Positions 15,496 to 22,925 of a stretch of DNA of 28,744 bases are shown here, piece by piece. The DNA lies in the NCBI GenBank assembly GCA_025450475.1, contig JANWHJ010000028.1, positions 1-28,744 of the forward strand, read 5' to 3'. The DNA is from Nitrososphaera sp. Lineage in GTDB: Archaea; Thermoproteota; Nitrososphaeria; Nitrososphaerales; Nitrososphaeraceae. Position 1 is the stretch's first letter. Every line of letters begins with the position of its first letter. Both the position numbers and the translations under genes were made by a program. The notes beneath the pieces were generated by a model. That model did not search any database. It was given only the letters and a program-made list of their open reading frames with translations, and was not told where the DNA came from.

Positions 15496-16049
15496 AAATC
15501 ATACAATTGCTTTAGCACCCTAGCAGTCGCGCCCCATATTATGTTGCCATCATGTGTGAATTTGTATGCGTCCTTTGCAAGCTTGTAATGCTCAGTGTCC
15601 GGCTCTATGCTTTTCAGCGTATTGATGAGCGGGGCGTCGATCACCGCTTCAACTTCACCTGCCGCGATCCTGTGCATAGGCAACACGTCCTGTATCGTCA
15701 CGAATGGCACGATAAATTGGTTCGAAGTCATTGTGCGCACTGCGCGCAGGCTCCCGGCCACCTGGGCGGGCGTGAACACGATCCCGATCTCTTCCTCTGT
15801 TTCCCGAAGCGCAGTGGCAAGGAGCTTGCCGTCGCTTTGCACATATCTGCCTCCAGGGAACGAAATTTCGCTCCTGTGCATTCTCAAAGTAGAGCTGCGT
15901 TTTGTCAAAAACACATGTGGGATATTGTCGTAGTAGTGGATTATCACGAGCACCGCCGCCGGAGTCGCGGAAGTCGCGTCCGCCGGCAGGTACGGCCTGT
16001 CCGATAGGGCCGGCTTCAGGAGAGACAAAATCTCTTCTTTGTGCAACAA
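15477..16049 (-). CDS. NUDIX hydrolase, CoA pyrophosphatase-like
   Basis: Cytoplasmic NUDIX enzyme of the NudL/PCD1 type, which splits CoA or acyl-CoA into phosphopantetheine and 3',5'-ADP. The subfamily pattern is seen in VFLTKRSSTLRMHRSEISFPG, followed by the NUDIX helix GRYVQSDGKLLATALRETEE with EEIGI. The first box glutamate is replaced by Asp, as is common in this subfamily. About 190 residues from TTG 16049. The frame is open to TTG 16091, but a minus-strand TATA box (16068-16078, GCATATATTTG) lies inside that extension and 25-28 bp before TTG 16049 or 16046. Divergent from the MTHFR gene. Substrate is inferred from the motif only. Confidence 0.8.
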   Translation of the reverse strand: MLHKEEILSLLKPALSDRPYLPADATSATPAAVLVIIHYYDNIPHVFLTKRSSTLRMHRSEISFPGGRYVQSDGKLLATALRETEEEIGIVFTPAQVAGSLRAVRTMTSNQFIVPFVTIQDVLPMHRIAAGEVEAVIDAPLINTLKSIEPDTEHYKLAKDAYKFTHDGNIIWGATARVLKQLYDLLVRPS

Positions 16050-16097
16050 TTCTTGAAATAGTATGGTCAAATATATGCTCTCAAGGGACAACCTCGC

Positions 16098-16106
16098 ATT
16101 TAATAA
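16098..16106 (+). promoter_or_regulatory. TATA-like box of the MTHFR gene
   Basis: ATTTAATAA, about 33 bp before ATG 16135. It is back to back with the NUDIX TATA box on the other strand, which makes this a compact divergent promoter. Confidence 0.45.
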
Positions 16107-16134
16107 TGCCTAACTCCGATTTTGTTAACGAGCG

Positions 16135-16899
16135 ATGAAAATATTCTACGAGCTGAACCCACCCAAAATTGTAAAGGGAGAGAAGTTCGACTTGGATCAG
16201 CTGACTGGCGACATGCGGACCATGGCAGAACGAGCGTCGCAACTCGCCAGTCTAGTGGGCGGGATACACCTGACGGATTCGGTGTTAGGGATCCCCCGGG
16301 TCTCAGGCGTCACTGCAGCCGGCTACATTAAGGAACGTGTAGGAAAGGTCACACTGAGTTGCAGCGTCAGAGTGCGGGATCGCAATTTTACATCATTGTG
16401 CCAAGTCGTGTCAGACGCGATTCTGATCGGAGTCGACAACATGCTGGTACTGATGGGCGACGAGCCTGTGGACAGGCCGGGTGATTCCGGCCTGCGGCCG
16501 AGCGCAGCAGTAAAGATGCTTGTAAAAGAAGGGTTTGGATCGAGCATCAACCTTGACCTCTCATTCCCCGCCAAAGTAAAAAACAAGTCAGCCCAGTCTT
16601 TGCAGAATAAGCTCGATGCTAGGCCCAACTCGCTGGTCACGCAGTCTATTTCGTCGCTCTCTGACCTGGACGAGATAGTCCAACTTGCGAAGCCCCATGG
16701 CATAAAGGTGGCCGCGGTGGTGATGGTCCCGTCAGAGAAGAACAGGCAGTCGGCCTCTATAATCGGGCTTGACTGGTTGGAATACGAAAAAAACCCCGCG
16801 GATTTTGTGAAAAATGCTGCTAGGATAGCAGACAGGGTGCTCATCACGTCTCCTAACAGCTTTCGCGCCGGCCTCGAACTGTTAAAGGAGCTCACGTGA
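16135..16899 (+). CDS. Methylenetetrahydrofolate reductase-like protein
   Basis: Flavoprotein of the MTHFR fold that reduces methylene-tetrahydropterin to the methyl form used by methionine synthase. 254 residues, shorter than the roughly 290 of E. coli MetF. Features: FYELNPPK near the start, GIHLTDSVLGIPRVSGVTAA, LSCSVRVRDRNF, then NMLVLMGDEPVD, a family hallmark. SINLDLSFPAKVKNKSAQS and VVMVPSEKN follow. It ends by overlapping 8 bases with the convergent ABC ATPase gene. The two methionine synthase genes lie 1.5-6 kb downstream, so the methyl-transfer branch is clustered here. The pterin carrier (folate or another) cannot be told from sequence. Confidence 0.83.
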   Translation: MKIFYELNPPKIVKGEKFDLDQLTGDMRTMAERASQLASLVGGIHLTDSVLGIPRVSGVTAAGYIKERVGKVTLSCSVRVRDRNFTSLCQVVSDAILIGVDNMLVLMGDEPVDRPGDSGLRPSAAVKMLVKEGFGSSINLDLSFPAKVKNKSAQSLQNKLDARPNSLVTQSISSLSDLDEIVQLAKPHGIKVAAVVMVPSEKNRQSASIIGLDWLEYEKNPADFVKNAARIADRVLITSPNSFRAGLELLKELT

Positions 16900-17683
16900 C
16901 GCCGTCGTCATCTTTTCCTGTCAATATTTCGCCCTTCATCGCATCAATGATCTGCCGGTAGTATGGGTGTAGGTTCTCGTCTTCCGGCAGACGCGGGCGC
17001 CTATAGTTGACAGTAACTTCTTTTTTCACCGTGCCCGGCCTCTTTGTGAAAACGGCGACCTTGTCCCCGAGCACAACGGACTCCAGGATGTTGTGTGTGA
17101 TAAACACTATAGTCTTTTTTGTCCGGGCCCATATCAATTGAAGTTCAACGAGCAGCAAGTCACGGGTCTGGCTGTCAAGGGCTGCGAATGGCTCGTCCAT
17201 CAGGAGCACTTCGGGATCTATCGCGAGTGCCCGTGCAATTGCGACTCTCTGCTTCATGCCACCGGACAGTTGGTATATGTAGGCGTTCGCGAACTTGGTC
17301 AGCTGCATCATCTCCAAATAGCGCATAGCCCGCTCATGCCTCTTACTCTTTTCAATACCCGCCATCTTCAGACCAAATTCGACGTTGTCGACCACCTTAA
17401 GCCATGGGAATAGCGCATTTTCTTGGAAAACCATGACTCTGTCTGGGCCCGTTTCGCTCACCGGGTGGCCGTCAAGTATCACCTCACCTTCCGTCGGCTT
17501 ATCAAGCCCTGCCAATATATTCAGAAGTGTCGTCTTGCCGCATCCCGACGGCCCAACAAGACACACGAACTGACCGTCGTCGATTGATAGGGTGATGTCC
17601 CTCACCGCGGTGATGAGTTTTGTTTGGTTCCCCTGCACGGCGAGGAACTCTTTACCAATGTTTCTGGCTTCAAGCTTTGCCAT
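16892..17683 (-). CDS. ABC transporter ATPase, nitrate/sulfonate/taurine-type
   Basis: 263-residue nucleotide-binding subunit. Walker A GPSGCGKTT (about 45-53), Q-loop VFQENALFPWL, ABC signature LSGGMKQR, Walker B VLLMDEPFAALD and the switch His in FITHNILESV are all present. Sequence style (TGPDRVMVFQE, ALFPWLKV) matches SsuB/TauB/NrtD ATPases for sulfonates, taurine, nitrate or similar anions. No permease or binding-protein gene is adjacent, so the partner must be elsewhere or unusual. An 8-bp gap separates it from the upstream membrane-protein gene, which suggests co-transcription from the TATA box near 18236. Confidence 0.88.
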   Translation of the reverse strand: MAKLEARNIGKEFLAVQGNQTKLITAVRDITLSIDDGQFVCLVGPSGCGKTTLLNILAGLDKPTEGEVILDGHPVSETGPDRVMVFQENALFPWLKVVDNVEFGLKMAGIEKSKRHERAMRYLEMMQLTKFANAYIYQLSGGMKQRVAIARALAIDPEVLLMDEPFAALDSQTRDLLLVELQLIWARTKKTIVFITHNILESVVLGDKVAVFTKRPGTVKKEVTVNYRRPRLPEDENLHPYYRQIIDAMKGEILTGKDDDGVT

Positions 17684-17691
17684 GATATCAC

Positions 17692-18207
17692 TTACACCAA
17701 GTCGCTCGTGTCGCCAAACTGCTTCATCTTGCCTACACGCCGCCTGTCTAAAATCGTTATGACTGCACCGGCTATTACCGTAATGATGCCGACATAGAGC
17801 AAGGTGTTGAATGTCAGTTGCTCACTGGTGACGAACGACAGTTGATCTCCAAAGAGGACGGACGCTTCAAGGGTCGAGCCCGACGCGGGATTGGTGAGGA
17901 TCAGCGTATAGTTGCCACTTTCCTTGATTGGGAATAGGCCGTTGACGATTGGTGGGCTGATGATTTCCTTGACTATTGTTTGGTTCGAGCCACCCACAAT
18001 GTCAAGGTTCGCCTTCCCCTCGTAAAGCGGAAAGGAAATGCTATAAACGCCCTGTGAAGTATTGGAGATAAACCGCTGTATTATCAGGCTGTCGTTTGGT
18101 CTTATGCTGTAAGTATTCGCAGAAACTAGGTAGAGAGAGATTGCAAAACTCGCCACCGCGACAGCTCCGCCGGCGATCAGCATGATATGGCCCCTTCTTA
18201 GGTGCAA
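17692..18207 (-). CDS. Bitopic membrane protein with extracytoplasmic beta domain
   Basis: Not recognised as a named family. 171 residues: TM segment 1 at about 9-28, an outside domain (30-130) of alternating beta-like strands with several N-x-S/T sites (ISNTSQGVYSIS, SGNYTLILTNP), and TM segment 2 at about 137-153 followed by a basic DRRRVGKMKQ tail inside. TTG 18207 is favoured because GATTATATTC (18231-18240, minus) lies 29 bp upstream; an internal ATG eight codons on is the alternative. The next gene, 8 bp on, is the ABC ATPase. It could be an accessory partner of that ATPase, but it has too few membrane segments to be a permease. Confidence 0.68.
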   Translation of the reverse strand: MHLRRGHIMLIAGGAVAVASFAISLYLVSANTYSIRPNDSLIIQRFISNTSQGVYSISFPLYEGKANLDIVGGSNQTIVKEIISPPIVNGLFPIKESGNYTLILTNPASGSTLEASVLFGDQLSFVTSEQLTFNTLLYVGIITVIAGAVITILDRRRVGKMKQFGDTSDLV

Positions 18208-18438
18208 TCCATGGAACGTAAGCCCTGTAAGAATATAATCTTATTTAAGGAATTTAGGAAAGTTTATTGTCTTTGATGGCGGCGGTCTCACGAGTTTTGA
18301 CAAGAATGTCGCAGCGGTCAACATGAATGCAATCAGTGAAGACACTGGGGATAGAAACAATCTACAAGATCAAGGGAGATCGAGTCATAGATGAACATAG
18401 TACTATTCCAGGATTTTGAATCAAGAGGACGGCCACGA

Positions 18439-20952
18439 TCATAGCACGAAATATTCCGCTTCAGGGTGATGGACTACTATTGCAGCCGTTGACTGATCTG
18501 GCACTATTTGGCCCGACTCTGTCAGTGTCATGCCTGATTTTGCAGGGTCGAGTATCTGCCACACGAGGTGGTGCTGCGAGATGTCGGGGCAGCTAGGGTA
18601 TCCCCAGCTGTAACGAAGACCGCGCTTCTCTCCAATCTTTAGATCGGTGCGAATCTTCGCATTGATCCACTCGGCCATCGCCTCTGCGGTCTCGACCGCA
18701 AGGCCATGCAGGTAGTAGGCATCAGTGTACTTGTCCTGCTTGTTCCACTTATCAAGGACTTCCGTGACCTTGCTCCCCGCAGTCACTGACTGGAACGCGA
18801 CGACGTCGTCCTCGCCGAAATAATCTGTAAGGCACAGGTGCTGTTCTTTCGAAGAGCGCGGGAACTCAAATATCACCTGCTTGCCATCTGCCAAGTCAAC
18901 TGCCAACCTACCGGCTCCCGTCTGATTTGGCGTTAGGTTGTGGCACTTGTAGTAGCCATAGACGGCGCGTGGCTCAAACAATTTGTCCTTTGCAACGCGC
19001 TCCTTCCACTGTTTGAACAATTCCTCAGGATCCTGACCGGCCGCGCCCTTCCCCCTAATTCCCCATTGGAGCACAAAGAGCGACTTCTTGTTGAGGTATT
19101 TCCATACATCTTCAAGTTTCACCTGCGCTGGTTCGATCCTCACCGGTTTATTAGTATGCGGCGGAATAGGCGACGCTGCCGGCTTGATGCCGCTGTGGGG
19201 CAGTTTGGACTGTTCCACTACGATTGTCTGCTTCTCGTCCCATTTTTCCAGCTTTTGGTGCCAGTCGCCGATGAACTGCTTACGCTCTGTAGACATCAGC
19301 TTGTTCATCACCTTTAGCCCGTCAAACGCTGTCTTGCAGAAAAAGACTCCAGGCCCGTAGATGCCTTCCTCTTTTGCAATCCTGTTAATGTAGCTGCTGT
19401 TTATCGCGGCGCCTCCACAGAGTACAGGCACCTTCAAGCCGTGCTGTCGCGCATGCTCTACGAAATATTGCATCTGCTTTGAAGTAGACACTAGCAAAGC
19501 AGATAACCCAACCGCGTCCGCATTTACTTCGGTTAACTTTTCCAGGATTTTTTGCATTGGCACCTGCTTGCCCAAGTCGTGGACTGTGTAGCCATTGTTG
19601 ACGAAGATGGTCTTTACCAAGTTCTTTCCGATGTCATGCACATCGCCATAAACCGTGCACAGCACGAGCTTGCCCTTGCTGACCCCCTCCTGCTTGATCA
19701 GATATTTTTCTAGCTCAGCAACAGCAGCTTTCATGCACTCTGCTGACTTTAGTACAAACGGCAGTATCAGCTCACCGGCCCCAAACTTGTCCCCTACTTC
19801 CTTCATCGCAGGCAACAGGACCTCGTTGAGCGTTTCCACAGCAGCGTCGTGCGCAGCCTCCTTTGTCGGTGCCTTAAGAACAAGCCTGCCATCATCTTTC
19901 GCAATCTTGCTGCCACCCTTTACCCTGTCAGCTATTGCCTGAATCACGTCGCCCTCTATGCCTTCCTTTAGCCTGTTGACTATTCTGAAATAGGAGCGCT
20001 TGTCGGCCGGCCAGTTCTGGTCGACTTCTATCCTTTTCGTCGATCCAGTAGCTGTCGTCTTTGTGCCTTCAAAGTGCGTGATCAGTTCTGAGAGCGCGTT
20101 TGGATGTTTATTGAAAATCAAATCTTCGGCCAGCTCTTTCTGGTGCCTGTCGATTTCTGGGTAGGGGATGATCTCGCGTGCATTTATGATGACGGTATCA
20201 AGCCCGGCCTTTAGTGCATGGTACAGGAAAACAGAGTTAACCACCTTCCTCGCGCTCGCCGACAGGCCAAAACTTACGTTGCTCAGTCCGAGCGTGGTGA
20301 ATGACTCGGGGAAGCTGGCCTTGACCAGTCTGATTCCTTCAAGTGTGTTTCTTGCCGAATCGGCAAACTCAGCCTCCCCCGTTGCAAGGGTGAATGTAAG
20401 TACATCATAAATAAACTGCCATCTTTGCAGCCCGTATTTCTTTCCGGTGTCGTAAAGCAGCTGCGCGGTCTCCAACTTTTCCTGGGGGGTTTTAGCCATC
20501 CCTTTCGGGCCAATGCACATTGCAATCGCAGGCAGTCCATACTTTGCCATTAGGGGGGCAAGGGCGTGAAAGCGCGAGCCATCCCCTTCGAGGTTTATCG
20601 AATTGACTATTGGTCTCCCAGGTGTCTGCTTTATCGCACCCTCAACAACTTTTGGATCGGTTGAGTCAATGACCAGCGGCGCGTCTATCTCTAGGCTGAG
20701 TTTCTTGACCAACTTTGTCATGAACTCGAGCTCGTCAGACCGCTCGGTGGTGGCGACGCACACATCAAGGCAGTGCGCCCCGTCCTCAACTTGCGCCCTT
20801 GCAAGGTCGACCAGCCCGTCAATGTCGTCTGTAAGCACCAGCTCCTTTGCCCTTTTAGACCCCTGGGTATTGAGACGCTCCCCTATTATCAGGGGAGCGG
20901 GCTCTTGCTTCAAGTCCACTGCTTTTAAAGCCGAACTCACCCGAGGCGTCAA
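18439..20952 (-). CDS. metH: Cobalamin-dependent methionine synthase, pterin/B12/activation part
   Basis: 837 residues. Transfers a methyl group from methyl-pterin via cobalamin to homocysteine, together with the separate homocysteine-binding protein. Pterin-binding barrel at about 18-290 (LIIGERLNTQGSKRAKE, DAPLVIDSTDP-like strand, GLSNVSFGLS). B12 cap and Rossmann domain at about 330-560, with the cobalamin-ligating DVHDIG (437-442, His439), then GLSALLVSTSKQM. A SAM-binding activation domain at about 620-837 includes RYSWGYPSCPDISQ. The homocysteine domain of bacterial MetH is absent and encoded at 21344-22276. Start TTG 20952, or GTG 20940 which is better spaced from the TATA-like run at 20960-20972. 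Confidence 0.94.
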   Translation of the reverse strand: MTPRVSSALKAVDLKQEPAPLIIGERLNTQGSKRAKELVLTDDIDGLVDLARAQVEDGAHCLDVCVATTERSDELEFMTKLVKKLSLEIDAPLVIDSTDPKVVEGAIKQTPGRPIVNSINLEGDGSRFHALAPLMAKYGLPAIAMCIGPKGMAKTPQEKLETAQLLYDTGKKYGLQRWQFIYDVLTFTLATGEAEFADSARNTLEGIRLVKASFPESFTTLGLSNVSFGLSASARKVVNSVFLYHALKAGLDTVIINAREIIPYPEIDRHQKELAEDLIFNKHPNALSELITHFEGTKTTATGSTKRIEVDQNWPADKRSYFRIVNRLKEGIEGDVIQAIADRVKGGSKIAKDDGRLVLKAPTKEAAHDAAVETLNEVLLPAMKEVGDKFGAGELILPFVLKSAECMKAAVAELEKYLIKQEGVSKGKLVLCTVYGDVHDIGKNLVKTIFVNNGYTVHDLGKQVPMQKILEKLTEVNADAVGLSALLVSTSKQMQYFVEHARQHGLKVPVLCGGAAINSSYINRIAKEEGIYGPGVFFCKTAFDGLKVMNKLMSTERKQFIGDWHQKLEKWDEKQTIVVEQSKLPHSGIKPAASPIPPHTNKPVRIEPAQVKLEDVWKYLNKKSLFVLQWGIRGKGAAGQDPEELFKQWKERVAKDKLFEPRAVYGYYKCHNLTPNQTGAGRLAVDLADGKQVIFEFPRSSKEQHLCLTDYFGEDDVVAFQSVTAGSKVTEVLDKWNKQDKYTDAYYLHGLAVETAEAMAEWINAKIRTDLKIGEKRGLRYSWGYPSCPDISQHHLVWQILDPAKSGMTLTESGQIVPDQSTAAIVVHHPEAEYFVL

Positions 20953-20975
20953 GTTGATGTTTATTTATTAAGCCA

Positions 20976-20990
20976 GTATATTTGCTATAC
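20976..20990. promoter_or_regulatory. Inverted repeat in the metH/wHTH divergent promoter
   Basis: GTATA TTTGC TATAC, 5-bp arms and 5-bp spacer, between metH and the divergent winged-helix gene. A related GTATAC lies at 21013-21018. It is AT-rich, so part of it may simply be promoter sequence. Confidence 0.3.
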
Positions 20991-21040
20991 AGAAAGTCAA
21001 AAAAATTAAACAGTATACCGAAAAAGCTACTTTAGCTGTT

Positions 21041-21049
21041 TTGTAACAA
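21041..21049. promoter_or_regulatory. TTGTAACAA palindrome upstream of wHTH gene
   Basis: A 4-1-4 palindrome, 8 bp before GTG 21057. The same 9-bp word (or its complement) occurs elsewhere in the window only in the two promoters near 28450 and 28596. Confidence 0.35.
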
Positions 21050-21056
21050 AGGGCAA

Positions 21057-21347
21057 GTGAAAAGCATGGCTACGATTCAACAGTTTAAATTCAAGAACGG
21101 CTCAGCCGGCCTCATAGAGACGGTGTATGCTGCCGTAAGGAGCAGGAGCGGCAAGGTCACGAGCAGGGACCTTGACGAGATGATTGGTAACAAGCATGAT
21201 GTAAGGTTTGCAATTACGCGTCTTACGGTCCAGGGCCGGATCAAGAGAATAAGAGGGTTTGGCAAGGTGGGGATAGAATATTTTTATAAGGACACTGCTT
21301 CAGACCCCCGCAAAAAGACCGTACGTCATGCGGCTGCCTGGTGCTAG
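21057..21347 (+). CDS. Small winged-helix protein
   Basis: 96 residues (GTG 21057; ATG 21066 is as likely). The body reads as one winged helix: SAGLIETVYAAVRSRSGKV, SRDLDEMIGNKHDVRFAITR as recognition region, and LTVQGRIKRIRGFGKVGIEY as wing. Basic overall, so DNA binding is likely. Family name not recognised. It sits between the two halves of methionine synthase, divergent from metH, and its stop codon overlaps that of the homocysteine-domain gene on the other strand at a shared CTAG (21344-21347). A regulatory role for the met genes is inference from position. Confidence 0.65.
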   Translation: MKSMATIQQFKFKNGSAGLIETVYAAVRSRSGKVTSRDLDEMIGNKHDVRFAITRLTVQGRIKRIRGFGKVGIEYFYKDTASDPRKKTVRHAAAWC

Positions 21348-22276
21348 CCGTCGAGAGCCTTTCTTAACTCCGCGATGTGCTCCGGGTTTGTTCCGCAGCA
21401 CCCGCCAATCATTCTAATGTGATCGTACTTGCTTACAAATTCTGCAAGCGCGCCCGCAATATCTTTTGGAGCCATCTTGTAGATTGCGCGGCCGCCTTCG
21501 TTATGCGGCATGCCGGCATTTGGCATTACAAGTATCGGGAGAGCCTGTTCGCTCAACCACCTGACGCTAGGCGCCATCTCGACCGGCCCGGTCGAACAGT
21601 TGAGCCCGAACGCGTAGATATTCATGTCGCTCACAGTAGTGTACGCGGCCTGTACGCTCGTGCCAAGCAGCATCTTGCCGTACTGGTCCAACGTGATGTT
21701 TGCAATTATCGGCACCTGTTTGCCAGTATTTTTCATCGCAGCATGACAGGCTTCGATCGCCAGCTTTACTTCCAGTATGTCCTGACTCGTCTCTATCAAT
21801 AGCGCATCAGCCCCTCCGAGGATCAGTCCTTCTGCCTGCAGCGTGAAAGCTTCTCTTATTTCGTCAAGAGGCTTTTGACCCAAGTCCGGGTCGTTTGAGC
21901 TCGGCAGATATCCCGACGGCCCCATTGATCCTATGACATAACGTGGCTTGTCTTTGAACTCGCTGCAAACTTGTTTCGCAAGCTGCGCCGCCTTCTTATT
22001 GAACTCTACTGTCTGGCCACCGTAGTTGTATTCGTCAAGCTTTAGCTTGTTTGATCCAAACGTGTTGGTCTCAATGCAGTCGGCGCCAGCCTTGAGGTAG
22101 CTCCTGTGGATCTCTTTTATCCACTCTGGCCTTGAGAGCACGAGGCCGTCGTTGAACCCGTCCTTGCCGTCTGGAAAGTCCTCCGGCTTTGGGTCAAGGC
22201 GCTGTATCTCTGTTCCCATAGCGCCATCAAAAAGCAGGACGCGCTTTTTGGCGGCCTCGGGAAACGACTCTGTCAA
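21344..22276 (-). CDS. metH: Methionine synthase homocysteine-binding protein
   Basis: Stand-alone N-terminal homocysteine S-methyltransferase domain of MetH, about 310 residues. LLFDGAMGTEIQRL near the start, CIETNTFGSNK, and the zinc site: Cys in AFGLNCSTGP and the pair in IGGCCGTNPEHI. It should work with the pterin/B12 protein at 18439-20952. The frame is open up to 22411, but that would cross the divergent alba promoter and start. TTG 22276 fits, with TATA-like GGTTTTAAAC (22301-22310, minus) 27-30 bp upstream. Gene symbol refers to the MetH N-terminal domain. Confidence 0.88.
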   Translation of the reverse strand: MTESFPEAAKKRVLLFDGAMGTEIQRLDPKPEDFPDGKDGFNDGLVLSRPEWIKEIHRSYLKAGADCIETNTFGSNKLKLDEYNYGGQTVEFNKKAAQLAKQVCSEFKDKPRYVIGSMGPSGYLPSSNDPDLGQKPLDEIREAFTLQAEGLILGGADALLIETSQDILEVKLAIEACHAAMKNTGKQVPIIANITLDQYGKMLLGTSVQAAYTTVSDMNIYAFGLNCSTGPVEMAPSVRWLSEQALPILVMPNAGMPHNEGGRAIYKMAPKDIAGALAEFVSKYDHIRMIGGCCGTNPEHIAELRKALDG

Positions 22277-22344
22277 TAGAAATAAATTCTCACCAATCGA
22301 GTTTAAAACCTTTGTAATAATAGACAAGATCTCTTGACGCACAG

Positions 22345-22353
22345 TGTATAAAC
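22345..22353 (+). promoter_or_regulatory. TATA box of the alba gene
   Basis: TGTATAAAC, centred 30 bp before ATG 22379. Confidence 0.6.
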
Positions 22354-22378
22354 TGGAAAACAGGAGCTGAGATGCGAC

Positions 22379-22909
22379 ATGATGACAGCTGTTGTACAGC
22401 AAGATTCTCAAGTTACAAAACCGCAGGTTCCGCCTTCTGTGCTCCTGATTGGCAAGAAGCGCACACTGGACTACGTCTCACCAGCTATTTACCGGATAAA
22501 CGACACCAGTGAGCTCGTGATCAAGGCGACTGGCAGCCTCAGTATAGTGACTGCAGTTGATGTTGCAGAAATTGTAAAGCGCGACTTGGCCGACATCGCA
22601 ACCCAGTCCATCACAATTGGTACCGATGAGCTCAGGACCGCGACTGGGGAGCTCAAGCGCATGTCGTGCATCGAGATCCACTTGATCAAGGTTAGCCCGA
22701 TAGCAGTGGCACCTCCGGTAGTTGATTTACCTGTGCTCGTAGAAGAACCAGCAGCATCAGCCGAAATCCCTATTGAAGAAATAGCGCCAGTTGCAATTGA
22801 AGTGCCCGTCGCAGTGGTTGAAAAGACAAAGAAAACAGGGCCAAAAAGAAAGTCGCCAGCTACAAAGAAAAAGTCAAGCAAGAAAAGGAAAAGGCAGACA
22901 CCGGCCTAG
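22379..22909 (+). CDS. albA: Alba-family chromatin protein with long basic tail
   Basis: Nucleic-acid-binding Alba protein, 176 residues, about twice the usual 90-100. The Alba domain (about 20-105) shows VLLIGKKRTLDYVSPAIY, ELVIKATGSLSIVTAVDVAE, IGTDEL and SCIEIHLIK. The Lys pair in GKKR is the usual DNA-contact and acetylation site. It is followed by a Pro/Ala/Val/Glu-rich linker (about 108-145) and a Lys/Arg/Ser-rich tail of about 30 residues (KKTGPKRKSPATKKK), resembling the tail of eukaryotic histone H1. ATG 22379 starts MMTAVVQQ. It is divergent from the homocysteine-domain gene and convergent with asnS, whose stop lies 16 bp away. Confidence 0.88.
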   Translation: MMTAVVQQDSQVTKPQVPPSVLLIGKKRTLDYVSPAIYRINDTSELVIKATGSLSIVTAVDVAEIVKRDLADIATQSITIGTDELRTATGELKRMSCIEIHLIKVSPIAVAPPVVDLPVLVEEPAASAEIPIEEIAPVAIEVPVAVVEKTKKTGPKRKSPATKKKSSKKRKRQTPA

Positions 22910-22925
22910 GCCGCAGCGACTTTTC

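Noticed and set aside
18250..18438. Short plus-strand frame containing KFIVFDGGGLTSFDKN
   Set aside because: No start codon with a promoter and no recognised family. The 230-bp gap between metH and the membrane-protein gene holds only the latter's TATA box that I can support.
22277..22411. N-terminal extension of the homocysteine-domain protein
   Set aside because: It would overlap the alba promoter and first codons, and the residues do not belong to the methyltransferase domain.
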